From Bryobacterales bacterium (GTDB lineage Bacteria; Acidobacteriota; Terriglobia; Bryobacterales; Bryobacteraceae), in contig JADZCI010000112.1 in assembly GCA_020851655.1 (NCBI GenBank), forward strand, positions 1 through 64,000: a stretch of 64,000 nt of DNA, written 5' to 3'. Shown piece after piece: positions 55,001-63,016 of the stretch; position 1 is the stretch's first letter; every line of letters starts with the position of its first letter. Under the pieces are notes generated by a model that did not search any database, was not told the DNA's origin, and saw only the letters and a program-made list of their open reading frames with translations. Made by a program: the position numbers and the translations under genes.

Positions 55001-57373
55001 TTCGTAGCCAATCTGGAACCCTGAGATCTGCTCTCTCGGTATCGGCGGCAAGCCTCCGGAGGGGCGCAGCGTGGCATACAGCGGCACGCCTTCGGCGTAG
55101 CGGGACACCAGGGTTCCGTCCAGTGTCAGGGCGGTGATGTTGCCGGTGCTGGTGATATAGGCGAACTTGAGGCTTGCGATTAGCCGCTGGGCGATTTCCG
55201 GCGCCACGTTGGCGCGAAAGAACTGATCGCGCTCCCTGGCCGCCTTACCGTTGAGGTTGGCGATCCACAGCTCATACGTATCGCGCGGAAGAAACGGCGA
55301 GTACTGCCGCCACTGACTGATCTGGAACTTGCCATCCTGATCGTCGCGCGGACGCGGCAGAACAAAGGAGATGCGCATTTCTCCTTCCAGCGCAATCGGC
55401 GGCTCTTCGCTGTAGCGGGAAACCGGGTAGTCCCACCCTTCCCACTGATCGGCCACGCGCTGCATCGCGTCGAAGCCGGGTTGCAGCGTCGAGTCGCGCA
55501 GGAATCGCTCCAGCGTCTCGCGCCAGCGCAAAGCCTTGCCCACATCGAATGCGCGCATGGTGAAGGGAACGAACAAACACTCCCGCACTCCCGCGAGCTC
55601 GTGCGTCACGACAAAATGGCGCAGCACTTCGAAGTACTCGACCGTAATCGTATGGCAGCGATTGTAGTTGGCGATGACTTCCGTCTCGGCGCGCCAGGTC
55701 TCGCCTTGCGCCACGGTCTGGACAACGGTGGACCTCTGGTCGCGCAGCGACGACGCGCGCTGCGTGACGCGGTCTCGCAGGTTTTGCATCGATTCGGCGG
55801 AGAACCGCCGCGACGCGTCCTGCCAGGCGGTGGAATTGGAGCCGCTGGCGCCTCCCGCCACGCCGCCGAAGATCCCGAATGTCCCTTGAATCAGCCCCGC
55901 GCCGAAGCCGCCCGCCGCTCCCCACGTCGTGTTCTTCGAGCCTGCCTGTAACTCCTCGTCCAGGCGTGAACCAACGATTTCGCGAATATCGCGGTCCCGC
56001 GTGACGGCCGATTGAAGCTCCTCTTCGAATTCGAGGCGCTCTTCGCGCGCAGCCTGGCTGCGGCGGTCCCAATCGACCACGGCGACCTGCCGCCGCTGTC
56101 CGGGCGCCAGGGGAAGGGAACTCAGCAGGTCGCCCAGCGAGTACCCGTCCGCCCGCCAAACTTCGCGATATTCAAGTATGTGTCCGTGCGCGATCGAGAC
56201 GGATTCGTAGATCTTGGTGTCGTTGTAGTCCCAATGGATCGGGTGGTTGTCGTCGACGTCCGTCCGCACGCCGGGCGCCGCCACGGTCGCGGTCAGCAGG
56301 TCTTTGGCGCGGTCGAGTTCGGAAATCCAGGAGGCTCGCGCCAGTTCACGGATCGAAGGTGCACGGTCGCCGCGTAGGAGCCGGCCGGCCGATGAGGCGT
56401 CGAGAGTCAAGCCGGATAACGCATTGACCTGTAGCGGCGCGACGGTACGCAGGGATAGAGCATCGGTGGTCGCCGACGCCATGATCAAGTCGCCGATCAG
56501 CTTGGGCGGCAGGGTGGACCGCTCGGAAAGCGAGAATCCCTTCACTTCGGGTTCGGTGGTCCGCACGACGATGAAATAGCTGTACTCCTCGATCGTCCGG
56601 TCGGGCATCGACAGGTTGACGCAGCCGCCTCCCAGGTCCTGTGAGAACGCAGCCGGATTGGTGGACAGGTCGGACGGATCGGGCGCCCGGGGCGGCGTGG
56701 CGCTTCCGTTGGACGGCGGTTGCGGGATGGAATCGACGACCACCACGACTTGTAGCGGCAGGATTCCCGTGTCCTCGAGCCGTATCGGAACCGGCGTACC
56801 GCCCGCAATCCGCGCAAAGGCGGAGATGAACCGGTCGGGCACCCACGGCAGAGAAAAGAATCCGCCCACCTGGGTTCGCCCCGTTGCCACCACGCGAGGC
56901 GGACCTGGATCGCCGCCCTGCACCTGGTCAACTCCAAAGATCACCACCGCCAGCGACTGAGGAACTGCCTTGCCGGCTTTGTCGATCGCCCGGCCCTGGA
57001 TCAGGATCCTGGTTGACGATTCGCCTGTCGAAGAGATCGTGAATGGCCGGTAGCCATCGACTTCGATCGTCACGGCTCTGGCTACCTCGGCAAGGCTGAA
57101 CTGCTTTTCCCCGGAATCGGAGTGGTCGGGGGAACTTGCCCTCACCGTGATGAGCGCCACCGGGTCGCCAGGACCCTGGACTTCTACCCGGAAGCTGCCA
57201 TCGTCTTCGGCGGGCCGTGAGGCCGCCACCGGCGCCGTCACGGAGGCGGCGCCAGCCGGGTCCCGCAGTTCAGGGATCACGCACTCGTACGCAACCCTGA
57301 CTGTGTAGCCCTTGATAGAGTTCCCGGATTGCCGCGCGACCAGCTTGCCGAACACCACAACGGAGCGCGCCAT
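52016..57373 (-). CDS. Giant modular protein ending in an alpha/beta hydrolase and beta-sandwich
   Basis: This 1785-residue protein has no signal peptide and starts after a strong GGAGGAGG. Residues 1-1125 match the 1413-residue neighbour: N-terminal Ig-like part, CVNLSMPDRTIEEYSYFIVV at 251, SIAHGHILEYREVWRADGYS at 393, Gly-rich 484-511, STVVQTVAQGETWRAETEVI at 548, CxxC at 968/971 and helices to 1125. Its own C-terminus is an alpha/beta hydrolase, PLAVLVHGNHAAWQPKKRDD with VALMGHSRGGDAVV (Ser1372), a possible Asp1454 and His1487/1491. A jelly-roll-like domain ends it (about 1590-1785). The hydrolase resembles cutinase/dienelactone-type esterases. It leads the run of four genes. Role unknown. 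Confidence 0.85.
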   Translation of the reverse strand: MARSVVVFGKLVARQSGNSIKGYTVRVAYECVIPELRDPAGAASVTAPVAASRPAEDDGSFRVEVQGPGDPVALITVRASSPDHSDSGEKQFSLAEVARAVTIEVDGYRPFTISSTGESSTRILIQGRAIDKAGKAVPQSLAVVIFGVDQVQGGDPGPPRVVATGRTQVGGFFSLPWVPDRFISAFARIAGGTPVPIRLEDTGILPLQVVVVVDSIPQPPSNGSATPPRAPDPSDLSTNPAAFSQDLGGGCVNLSMPDRTIEEYSYFIVVRTTEPEVKGFSLSERSTLPPKLIGDLIMASATTDALSLRTVAPLQVNALSGLTLDASSAGRLLRGDRAPSIRELARASWISELDRAKDLLTATVAAPGVRTDVDDNHPIHWDYNDTKIYESVSIAHGHILEYREVWRADGYSLGDLLSSLPLAPGQRRQVAVVDWDRRSQAAREERLEFEEELQSAVTRDRDIREIVGSRLDEELQAGSKNTTWGAAGGFGAGLIQGTFGIFGGVAGGASGSNSTAWQDASRRFSAESMQNLRDRVTQRASSLRDQRSTVVQTVAQGETWRAETEVIANYNRCHTITVEYFEVLRHFVVTHELAGVRECLFVPFTMRAFDVGKALRWRETLERFLRDSTLQPGFDAMQRVADQWEGWDYPVSRYSEEPPIALEGEMRISFVLPRPRDDQDGKFQISQWRQYSPFLPRDTYELWIANLNGKAARERDQFFRANVAPEIAQRLIASLKFAYITSTGNITALTLDGTLVSRYAEGVPLYATLRPSGGLPPIPREQISGFQIGYEGSDLPEDARVVVHSGKMRYQTPNLIALLFNEPRILNDLRPGDPVTISTPLSRAEARNPRQEDRDLADKLVRHLNDNLEYYHQAIWAGLDPERRFILLDGMLIPGTSGLSVASVVENRLIGIAGNSMIFPLAPGLRLDPRITDKSTPLEDLYQAAPTPPLNIAVPTRGVYAEAVLGNCSGCEKIDETRYWRWTTEGMLAPPPIAEVTTQRPAGTEPNLTPTPLPAPLVSIQAAPELPNPTSLASVLGLLAKPDLFRDITGLAGTQANAQKAFSSAMTNMTAIGSEAAALAKQQLAMPNTQRTLDRLQGAVRDGLLTPEAAQHFAEGALRAAIGAPANQQTLPTQDPAIKKAVDAAAQSKKAEVKITTPTETVEAKFEDKGTQIGATPVAGALPIIEESIDQDFIVEAYEYKKPIGSRTMTAVRIRDVEALKAVTGHAADTFPIGDVDPRFFKVKGSGPLYQITRRLLVVFPESASAPGKVDGTGRLPLAVLVHGNHAAWQPKKRDDVPSFIGYAYFQKFLAEQGIISVSVDCNAANYINALVEMRAEMILEAMQKIRKLDGDSGSPLFGRVDFSRVALMGHSRGGDAVVRAALKNRQLGDKKFGIKAVCSLSPTDTTGTASVVGLSSDIRTFVPDQIPDVFQDGPYSLGDNLPLTYLVVYGGLDGDVSGKDGPFGWFGTGFRHYDRAKCPKAMVFLHHCNHNRFNTIWKNEVNSDFGGADDSEMSPLDLGPFAGTPGRVLPEADHRKLVNEYVGGFFRWHLKGETALAGLFTGDIANTVHAEAGFQWSFSATTPPPAATPVPVKDLEDMEDSVDGQIAVRELSRSKVDPFGKFTTHTLHQTGVLQVEANIPAPAQTTLKLTFFQRDQDWHDFKWLQLRICADADLTDLETIKNSPLPEFEIELIDTAGGSAALDQSKFGPPMTRPVYHDVVETDDSKTPPAINVISATALAMTTVRAPLASFSGVNLKAVEVLLMRPGAGFARNVYFDSVQIAKD

Positions 57374-57460
57374 GCTTTCGCCTCCTCCAACGTGCCGCTA
57401 CGGAAGCCCAACTGCGTAATCGCAGGAAGTACGGGCCGGATAGTGTAACGTCAGGATACA

Positions 57461-57497
57461 GGAAAAGTTTCGTCAGATTCAATGGAATTCTGACGAA
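57461..57497 (-). terminator. Hairpin with short U-tract between membrane protein and giant gene
   Basis: TTCGTCAGA (57469-57477) pairs with TCTGACGAA (57489-57497), with inner TTC/GAA extending the stem past one bulged base. On the minus strand it is followed by CTTTTCC. It lies after the 57509 stop and about 100 bases before the giant gene, so it may end the recJ transcript or act as an operator for the giant operon. Confidence 0.45.
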
Positions 57498-57508
57498 TTG
57501 GCGTTCGT

Positions 57509-58192
57509 TTAGAGAATGGACAGTCCAGCGCGCCGGCTGGCCAGAATCGCCATGGCCTTCCGTACGGCGGCGGCGCCTGTGAGCAGGCCAAAAGCCGACA
57601 GCAAGAGCATGGTCCGCACGAACGTTCTGCCGGCGAGGAGCGAGGCGCCGAAGTCGCGCCACGACTGGGGCGCAAACTGCGAGCCGCCAGCCAGCAGCAG
57701 CAGGACAAAGAAAATGCCGAGCCGCAAGAGCTGTCTCGCGGATGCCGGTGTGTAGGAACTGAGCGCCGCCACAGCGCCCAACCCGGAGATGGCGAATGCC
57801 AGGCAGAACGCGACCAGCGCGACCGGCAGCAGGGTGGATGGCGCCGGCGCCCGTCTCAGCGCCATCAGCGCCACGCCGAGAATCAGGACAAACGCCAGCC
57901 ATCCGTACAATGTTGCGGCCAGCACCTTTCCCAGGATCCAGTCGCGATCGCTGACATAAGGGGTTTGAGTCCCTTCCATGAAAGAACGCACGACAAACGC
58001 GGAGGAGAACAGCACGGCAAAACAGCAGTAGGCGAGCAGGACGAGCGGATCGAGAAAAGACAACCCGAACCGGTAGACCGGCAATGCTCCCAGGGCGATC
58101 ATGGCCACGAGGATCAGGACGCCACGCAATCCGCCCAGCCTGCGGGGCAGTTGGCGGAATTCATCGGCGATGACGTCCTTAATGTTCAACAA
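57509..58192 (-). CDS. Polytopic membrane protein, function unknown
   Basis: A 227-residue protein shows about six membrane segments (GVLILVAMIALGALPVY, LVLLAYCCFAVLFSSAFVV, VLAATLYGWLAFVLILGVAL, LLPVALVAFCLAFAISGLG, LGIFFVLLLLAGG and a last one). Its layout recalls ABC-2-type permease subunits or CcmB-like proteins, but no ATPase gene is adjacent. The start is a TTG at 58192 that overlaps the last bases of recJ, so it is probably translated by coupling. Confidence 0.7.
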   Translation of the reverse strand: MLNIKDVIADEFRQLPRRLGGLRGVLILVAMIALGALPVYRFGLSFLDPLVLLAYCCFAVLFSSAFVVRSFMEGTQTPYVSDRDWILGKVLAATLYGWLAFVLILGVALMALRRAPAPSTLLPVALVAFCLAFAISGLGAVAALSSYTPASARQLLRLGIFFVLLLLAGGSQFAPQSWRDFGASLLAGRTFVRTMLLLSAFGLLTGAAAVRKAMAILASRRAGLSIL

Positions 58193-59922
58193 GGGTCTTC
58201 AGCGGGCCGCACATCCACGATATCCATTGTCCACGGGGCATAACCGCGGCTGCGGCTGTAGTTGTCTTCCTTGAAGCGTACCAAGGCGTCAAGCCGTGCT
58301 CCGCAAGGCATCTCAGCGAGCCTTTCGGCGAATCTCCAGGCTTTGGCATGCACCCAGCCCGCTCCGGAGTGAAGCCGCATTCGTAGATGCTTCTCCTTCA
58401 TCACGACCGGCGCTTCTTTGAGTTCCACGTTCCGGAGGATGAATGTCGGCGTGGGATTCCCCAAGCCGAACGGCGCAATGCGAAGAATCTCTTCCACCGA
58501 GGCGTCATTGATCTCGTCAAGGCGAACCGGGGCGTCCGCCGTGTGTGTCCGGCAGAGATCGGCGGCGGTGAGGACTTGCCGCGCATGCGCGTCAAAGCGG
58601 CGGCGGAATTCGTCGAGTTTCTCCAGTCCGACCGTCAGGCCCACCGCATATTTGTGCCCGCCGAAGCGGGTCAGCAGATCGCCCATGGACTCCAGCGCGT
58701 CGAGAAGATGAAATCCGGGGATCGAGCGGCCGGATCCTTGCGCCTGCCCGGTGGCCGGATCTTCGGACAACACCAGCGCCGGGCGGTTGAAATGCTCAAC
58801 CAGCCGGCTGGCGACAATGCCGAGCACGCCACGGTGCCAGCCTTCGGCGGAGAACACCAACCCGGTTGTGCCGGCGTTCTCCAGTTTCCTGGCGGCCTCG
58901 ACAATCGTCTCTTCGGTCTGGCGGCGTTCTTCGTTGAGCAGGTGCAACTCGGCGGCGATTTGGGCGGCGCGCGATTCATCGGCGGTCAGGAACAGGTCGA
59001 TGACATCGCGGGCGTTGCGCATGCGCCCGGCGGCATTGATGCGCGGAGAGATCCGGAACCCGACGTCGCTGGCCGAGGGGGAAGCGCCAGACTCGAATCC
59101 CGCGGTTTTGAGCAGCGCCCTCAGGCCCGGATTTCGCGTGCGGCCCAATCCGGCCAGCCCGCGCTTGACGATCACCCGGTTTTCTCCGGTCAGCGGCACC
59201 ACGTCGGCAACCGTGGCAATCGCGACGAGGATCAGGAACGAGTCGCAGAACCGGACGATCTTTTCCGGCGGCCACTCCTCCTGGTACATCAACGCCTGCA
59301 CCAGCTTGAAGGTGACCCCCGCGCCACAGAGGTTCTTGTTCGGGTAATCGCACGAGGGCTGGTTCGGGTTGATGATCGCGTACGCCGGAGGCAGTTCCGG
59401 TTCCGGCAAATGGTGATCGGTGATGATCAGATCGATGCCGTGCCGGCGCGCGGTCTCGGCGGCCTCCCGCGCCCGGATGCCCGTGTCGACGCTGACGATC
59501 AGCGTCACCCCGGACGAGGCCGCCTGCTCGATCACCGGCGGGTGCATGCCGTAACCGTCTTTGAGCCGGTCCGGAATGAAGAAACCGGCCTGGTGGCCGA
59601 GCAGCTCGATCGTCTTCTTCAGGATGACGACGGAGGCTGTGCCGTCCACGTCGTAATCGCCGTAAAGCAGGATTCGTTCGCGCTGCCGGACGCCGCGGCG
59701 AATACGTTCAACCGCCGCCTTCATGCCGGACAGTGTGAACGGATCGTGCAGATCGGTCAGACGCGGATTGAGGAACTTTTCAACCGACTGGACATCGCGG
59801 TAGCCGCGGTTCCACAACACCCGCATGGCGGGCGGCTGCAAGCCGCACTGGCCGGCCAGGCGCGCGACTTCCTCTTCAACGGCTGATTGAATTCGCCAGG
59901 TGGCTGCCTGAGTGTTGACCAT
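58186..59922 (-). CDS. recJ: Single-stranded-DNA-specific exonuclease RecJ
   Basis: This 578-residue 5'-3' exonuclease works in recombination and mismatch repair. The DHH phosphoesterase motifs are present: LLYGDYDVDGTASVVILKK, VSVDTGIRAREAAETARRHG, DLIITDHHLPEPELPPAYAI and NLCGAGVTFKLVQAL. The DHHA1 half has NAAGRMRNARDVIDLFLTAD and GRSIPGFHLLDALESM, followed by an OB-like C-terminus. Length is normal. It starts 30 bases after the acidic hypothetical gene. Confidence 0.96.
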   Translation of the reverse strand: MVNTQAATWRIQSAVEEEVARLAGQCGLQPPAMRVLWNRGYRDVQSVEKFLNPRLTDLHDPFTLSGMKAAVERIRRGVRQRERILLYGDYDVDGTASVVILKKTIELLGHQAGFFIPDRLKDGYGMHPPVIEQAASSGVTLIVSVDTGIRAREAAETARRHGIDLIITDHHLPEPELPPAYAIINPNQPSCDYPNKNLCGAGVTFKLVQALMYQEEWPPEKIVRFCDSFLILVAIATVADVVPLTGENRVIVKRGLAGLGRTRNPGLRALLKTAGFESGASPSASDVGFRISPRINAAGRMRNARDVIDLFLTADESRAAQIAAELHLLNEERRQTEETIVEAARKLENAGTTGLVFSAEGWHRGVLGIVASRLVEHFNRPALVLSEDPATGQAQGSGRSIPGFHLLDALESMGDLLTRFGGHKYAVGLTVGLEKLDEFRRRFDAHARQVLTAADLCRTHTADAPVRLDEINDASVEEILRIAPFGLGNPTPTFILRNVELKEAPVVMKEKHLRMRLHSGAGWVHAKAWRFAERLAEMPCGARLDALVRFKEDNYSRSRGYAPWTMDIVDVRPAEDPC

Positions 59923-59952
59923 GCTCAGGCTCCCGCGCCGCTCCGGCGCCGG

Positions 59953-60441
59953 TTAGTTGTTGGAATAGTAGCCGCCGTAAGGGCCGGCGTCCTCGTCGAA
60001 GTCCGGCAGCGCATCTTCGATTTCATCCAGCAGCGACCGCCATTCTTCGCACCACTCGGTCTCGAGCTCAAAGAGGTAAACTCTGCCGTCGAAATCGAAC
60101 GTGAGTTCGATGGCATCGGTGAAACCCTCATAAATGACGTACTCTTCGATACGCCGTTCGAGGTCGCGCTTTTCTTCGTTGGGCAGGTCAGCGTCCTCGA
60201 GCATGGACAAGCTTTCGTGACGGATCTCGGGCGTAAACTCGCGCTGGTTGAAATGGATCAGGCGGACTCCCAGTTTCGAGGCGCAGTCCAGAAACTGCCG
60301 GAAGTCGGGAATCCGTTCCGTGTCCCAGACAATGAAGTGATGCTCACTACCGAAACGGCTTTCAGAGCGGAAGGTGACAAAATGCTCGGCATCCAGGTAT
60401 TGCTGGATTTCTTCTGTCAATGAGTCAAGATTCGGTCGCAT
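59953..60441 (-). CDS. Acidic cytoplasmic protein, function unknown
   Basis: A 162-residue acidic protein has alternating helices and strands (LTEEIQQYLDAEHFVTFRSE, EHHFIVWDTERIPDFRQFLD) and a very acidic C-terminus (WRSLLDEIEDALPDFDEDAG). There is no signal peptide and no motif I recognise. It sits between the microcompartment dehydrogenase gene (gap 19 bases) and recJ (30 bases), all on one strand, so it is probably co-transcribed with them. Confidence 0.72.
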   Translation of the reverse strand: MRPNLDSLTEEIQQYLDAEHFVTFRSESRFGSEHHFIVWDTERIPDFRQFLDCASKLGVRLIHFNQREFTPEIRHESLSMLEDADLPNEEKRDLERRIEEYVIYEGFTDAIELTFDFDGRVYLFELETEWCEEWRSLLDEIEDALPDFDEDAGPYGGYYSNN

Positions 60442-60460
60442 TGGAGTGAAGCCCCCTTCC

Positions 60461-62308
60461 CTAGCGTTGGGCCAATATCAGGATCTCACCGGGAGCGGCA
60501 AGTTCGCGCGCCGCCGGCGTCACGATCGTCTTGGGCCCGATAAAGATCTTCTTGGACTGAGTGATTGCCTGACGCACGTCACTCTCGCAAACGAAGTCGA
60601 CGATGTTAACGGGAGGAGCCGGGGGCAGCGGCTTTTCTTCCGGAGGTTCCGCGGAGGGCTTCGGCTTGGTGGCGCACGGTGCTCCGCCTCCGGTACACCC
60701 GCACGATGGCGCGGCCGCTGGCGCGGCGGTGTGCTTGCGCGCCAGGAACCGGTCAACGACATCGGAAATTGTGGCTCGCGGAGGAGCGGCGGCCGGAGTG
60801 CGTGGCGTGGCGGCGGCCGGGGGGGCCTGCACAGCGATACCTCGTTGAGCCAGGTATTTTTCGACTGCGTTCACTACCGTGGACCGGTCGATGGTGGCCG
60901 CCTTGAGGGCGGGTTGAGGCGCCGGCGCCGGAGGTGAATCGGGGAACGCCTCCTCAGGCGTGCGCACGACGTAGGCGATGCGCTTGATATTCATCAGGTG
61001 CCGTGGCCCCACGTTGTCCGATGTCGAATTGCCGGCCATGGCGCCGCAACCCAGAGTCATCGAAGGCTGCAATGCGGTCGTGATGCCGACCGAACCCTGC
61101 GGCGCCGGCGTGTTGACCAGAATGCGGAAGGCGTTCATCTTGAGGCCATACTCACGCACGCGCGAGTCGTCCTTGCTATGGATGACACAGGTATGCCCCA
61201 GTCCGCCGAAATGCAGAATGGCGTCACAGGCGGCGACCGCCGCCTGAAAATCGGGCACGAACAGAACGGCGAGTACGGGCGAGAGTTTCTCGGCCGACAG
61301 CGGATGTTCCTTGCCGACGCCCTCGATCTCGGCCACCAGAATCCTGGCCTCGGCGGGAATGGTAATCCCGGCCATTTGGGCAATCTTCTTGGGCGACTGG
61401 CCCACGCAATCGGGGTTGACTGTGACTCCCCGGACAAACAGGACCTTTTCGATGGCGGCCCGTTCCGCCGTGCTCAGGATGTAAGCGTTGGAGTTCTTCA
61501 GTTCAGCGAGGACCTGGTCGCGAATTGAACGTTCCGCCACGACCGTTTGCTCGCTGGAGCAGACGGTCCCGTAGTCAAACGACTTTCCGACAACCACTTT
61601 TTGTACGGCGTCCGGCACGTCCGCCCTGGAGTCGATGAGTATCGGCACGTTGCCGGGTCCGACACCGAAGGCTGGCTTTCCGGACGAATACGCCGCTTTG
61701 ACAATGCCTGCTCCGCCCGTGCTGAGGATGAGCGCCGTCTTCGGATGTTTCATCAGCGCATTGGTTCCGTCCAACGTGGCGGCGCCGATGCACTGAACCA
61801 GGTCCGCGGGCGCCCCGGCCTTGGTGGCCGCATCGGAGAGCAACTGCGCTGTGTGGCATGTGCAATTCTTGGCGCGCGGATGCGGGCTCATCACGATCGC
61901 GTTTCCCGCTTTGAGGGAAATGATCGTCTTGTAGATGGCCGTGGAAGTAGGATTGGTCGTCGGCAAGATCGCCGCGATCACGCCAACCGGCACGCCGATC
62001 TCGACAATCTTCTTTTCCGGGATCTCGCGCAATATACCGACAGTTTTCATGCCCCGGATCGAGCGGGGCAGCAGGTCGGCATTCAACAGGTTCTTGGCGA
62101 CCTTGTCTTCAACCGTCCCCATGCCGGTCTCTTCCACCGCCATCCGGGCCAGTTCCCGCGCGTTCGCCCGTCCGGCGGCGGCGACCGCCTCGACGATAGC
62201 GTCAACCTGTTCCTGGGAGAACTTCTTGTAGTCCTGCCACGCCGCCCAGGCTTTGTCGACTTTGCTCCTTACTTCCTGGATCGAGACAAGGTCCTGATCA
62301 TGAACCAT
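60461..62308 (-). CDS. Microcompartment acylating aldehyde dehydrogenase with extended C-terminus
   Basis: This 615-residue CoA-acylating aldehyde dehydrogenase is of the EutE/PduP type. It shows [38 protein letters not shown] and the catalytic Cys250 in [13 protein letters not shown]. EutE/PduP are about 460-490 long; the catalytic domain here ends near 450. The tail carries two amphipathic helices like encapsulation peptides (473-491, [18 protein letters not shown]; 512-525, [14 protein letters not shown]), a small Cys cluster (CGC at 536-538, Cys545) and a final module, [20 protein letters not shown] through [11 protein letters not shown] (568-615). It should act inside the shell built from the adjacent BMC-H protein, from which it is separated by 45 bases. 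Confidence 0.92.
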   Translation of the reverse strand: MVHDQDLVSIQEVRSKVDKAWAAWQDYKKFSQEQVDAIVEAVAAAGRANARELARMAVEETGMGTVEDKVAKNLLNADLLPRSIRGMKTVGILREIPEKKIVEIGVPVGVIAAILPTTNPTSTAIYKTIISLKAGNAIVMSPHPRAKNCTCHTAQLLSDAATKAGAPADLVQCIGAATLDGTNALMKHPKTALILSTGGAGIVKAAYSSGKPAFGVGPGNVPILIDSRADVPDAVQKVVVGKSFDYGTVCSSEQTVVAERSIRDQVLAELKNSNAYILSTAERAAIEKVLFVRGVTVNPDCVGQSPKKIAQMAGITIPAEARILVAEIEGVGKEHPLSAEKLSPVLAVLFVPDFQAAVAACDAILHFGGLGHTCVIHSKDDSRVREYGLKMNAFRILVNTPAPQGSVGITTALQPSMTLGCGAMAGNSTSDNVGPRHLMNIKRIAYVVRTPEEAFPDSPPAPAPQPALKAATIDRSTVVNAVEKYLAQRGIAVQAPPAAATPRTPAAAPPRATISDVVDRFLARKHTAAPAAAPSCGCTGGGAPCATKPKPSAEPPEEKPLPPAPPVNIVDFVCESDVRQAITQSKKIFIGPKTIVTPAARELAAPGEILILAQR

Positions 62309-62353
62309 GGATCACCCCTTACGCAACTTGGTTTCGCCGTAGTATGGGGCGCC

Positions 62354-62641
62354 CTATTTGTCGTTCTTCTTCGGCGCGCCAGGGATCACCTTTTCGGTTT
62401 CGTCGCTGGGGTTCGGGATGACATGGACCGCGATCAATTCTCCAACGCGCCGCGCCGCGGCGGCGCCCGCATCCGTCGCCGCCTTGACTGCGCCGACATC
62501 TCCCCGGACTGTGACCAGCACATACGCGGCGCCGACATATTCCTTGCCCGTGAGGACGACGTTTGCCGTCTTCACCATGGCGTCGGCAGCCTCGATGGCT
62601 CCTACCAGTCCTTTGACTTCGATCATCCCGAGGGCTTCCAT
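62354..62641 (-). CDS. Bacterial microcompartment BMC-H shell protein
   Basis: This 95-residue protein of the PduA/EutM family forms hexameric shell tiles. [40 protein letters not shown] and [15 protein letters not shown] are diagnostic. The pore loop, KIGSG in PduA, reads YVGAAY here (35-40), so the pore lining differs. A strong GGAGG precedes the ATG. No pentamer (BMC-P) or trimer (BMC-T) gene is in the window, so other shell parts must be encoded elsewhere. Confidence 0.96.
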   Translation of the reverse strand: MEALGMIEVKGLVGAIEAADAMVKTANVVLTGKEYVGAAYVLVTVRGDVGAVKAATDAGAAAARRVGELIAVHVIPNPSDETEKVIPGAPKKNDK

Positions 62642-63016
62642 GTTTACCGAACCTCCTGACGAATTATCACGGTATCACAAATTGATGGGAGACTCGCCGC
62701 GCGAAATTCCAACCCCGCCATTCACGATTTCCGCCGCTGCCTGAGCGTGTTGCCCACCCGGGAACCCTTAGTACCGATTGCCGCGGAAAGACCAATTTCT
62801 GCGATTGTTTTTCCCCGTCGAGAGGTTACGATAGAGTGCGATGCAGCCAGGTTGGCGCCAGCCCGGATGGTATAATTTCAAACATGGCCAGTCCCTTGTA
62901 AGCCTGCCTCCTGCCCCACCGGCCGTTCGTTCCCAAAACTCATCTTCTTCACTCCGGTTGGGCCAAACCAATTCAAAATGAATGACTTACGAAGTAGACA
63001 GGAGTAGTGTTTCCGA
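62642..63016. other. Intergenic region between divergent shell-protein and glucosaminidase genes
   Basis: No gene was seen in 375 bases. On the plus strand a TATAAT stands at 62871-62876 without a good -35 box, about 140 bases before the glucosaminidase ATG. On the minus strand TGATAAT, 23-29 bases before the shell-protein ATG, could be an extended -10 box. Longer open frames here look like chance. Confidence 0.5.

Noticed and set aside
51601-57373. Giant genes as a recent tandem duplication or mobile element
   Set aside because: The two proteins are clearly related but distant along the scaffold; no terminal repeats, integrase or transposase were seen.
58387-59886. Plus-strand open frame (499 codons) opposite recJ
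   Set aside because: Mirror frame of recJ, which has all DHH motifs; the opposite translation is Arg/Gln/Asp-rich without domains.
62871-62876. TATAAT as a certain promoter for the glucosaminidase gene
   Set aside because: No acceptable -35 box at 16-18 bases; kept only as a note on the intergenic region.
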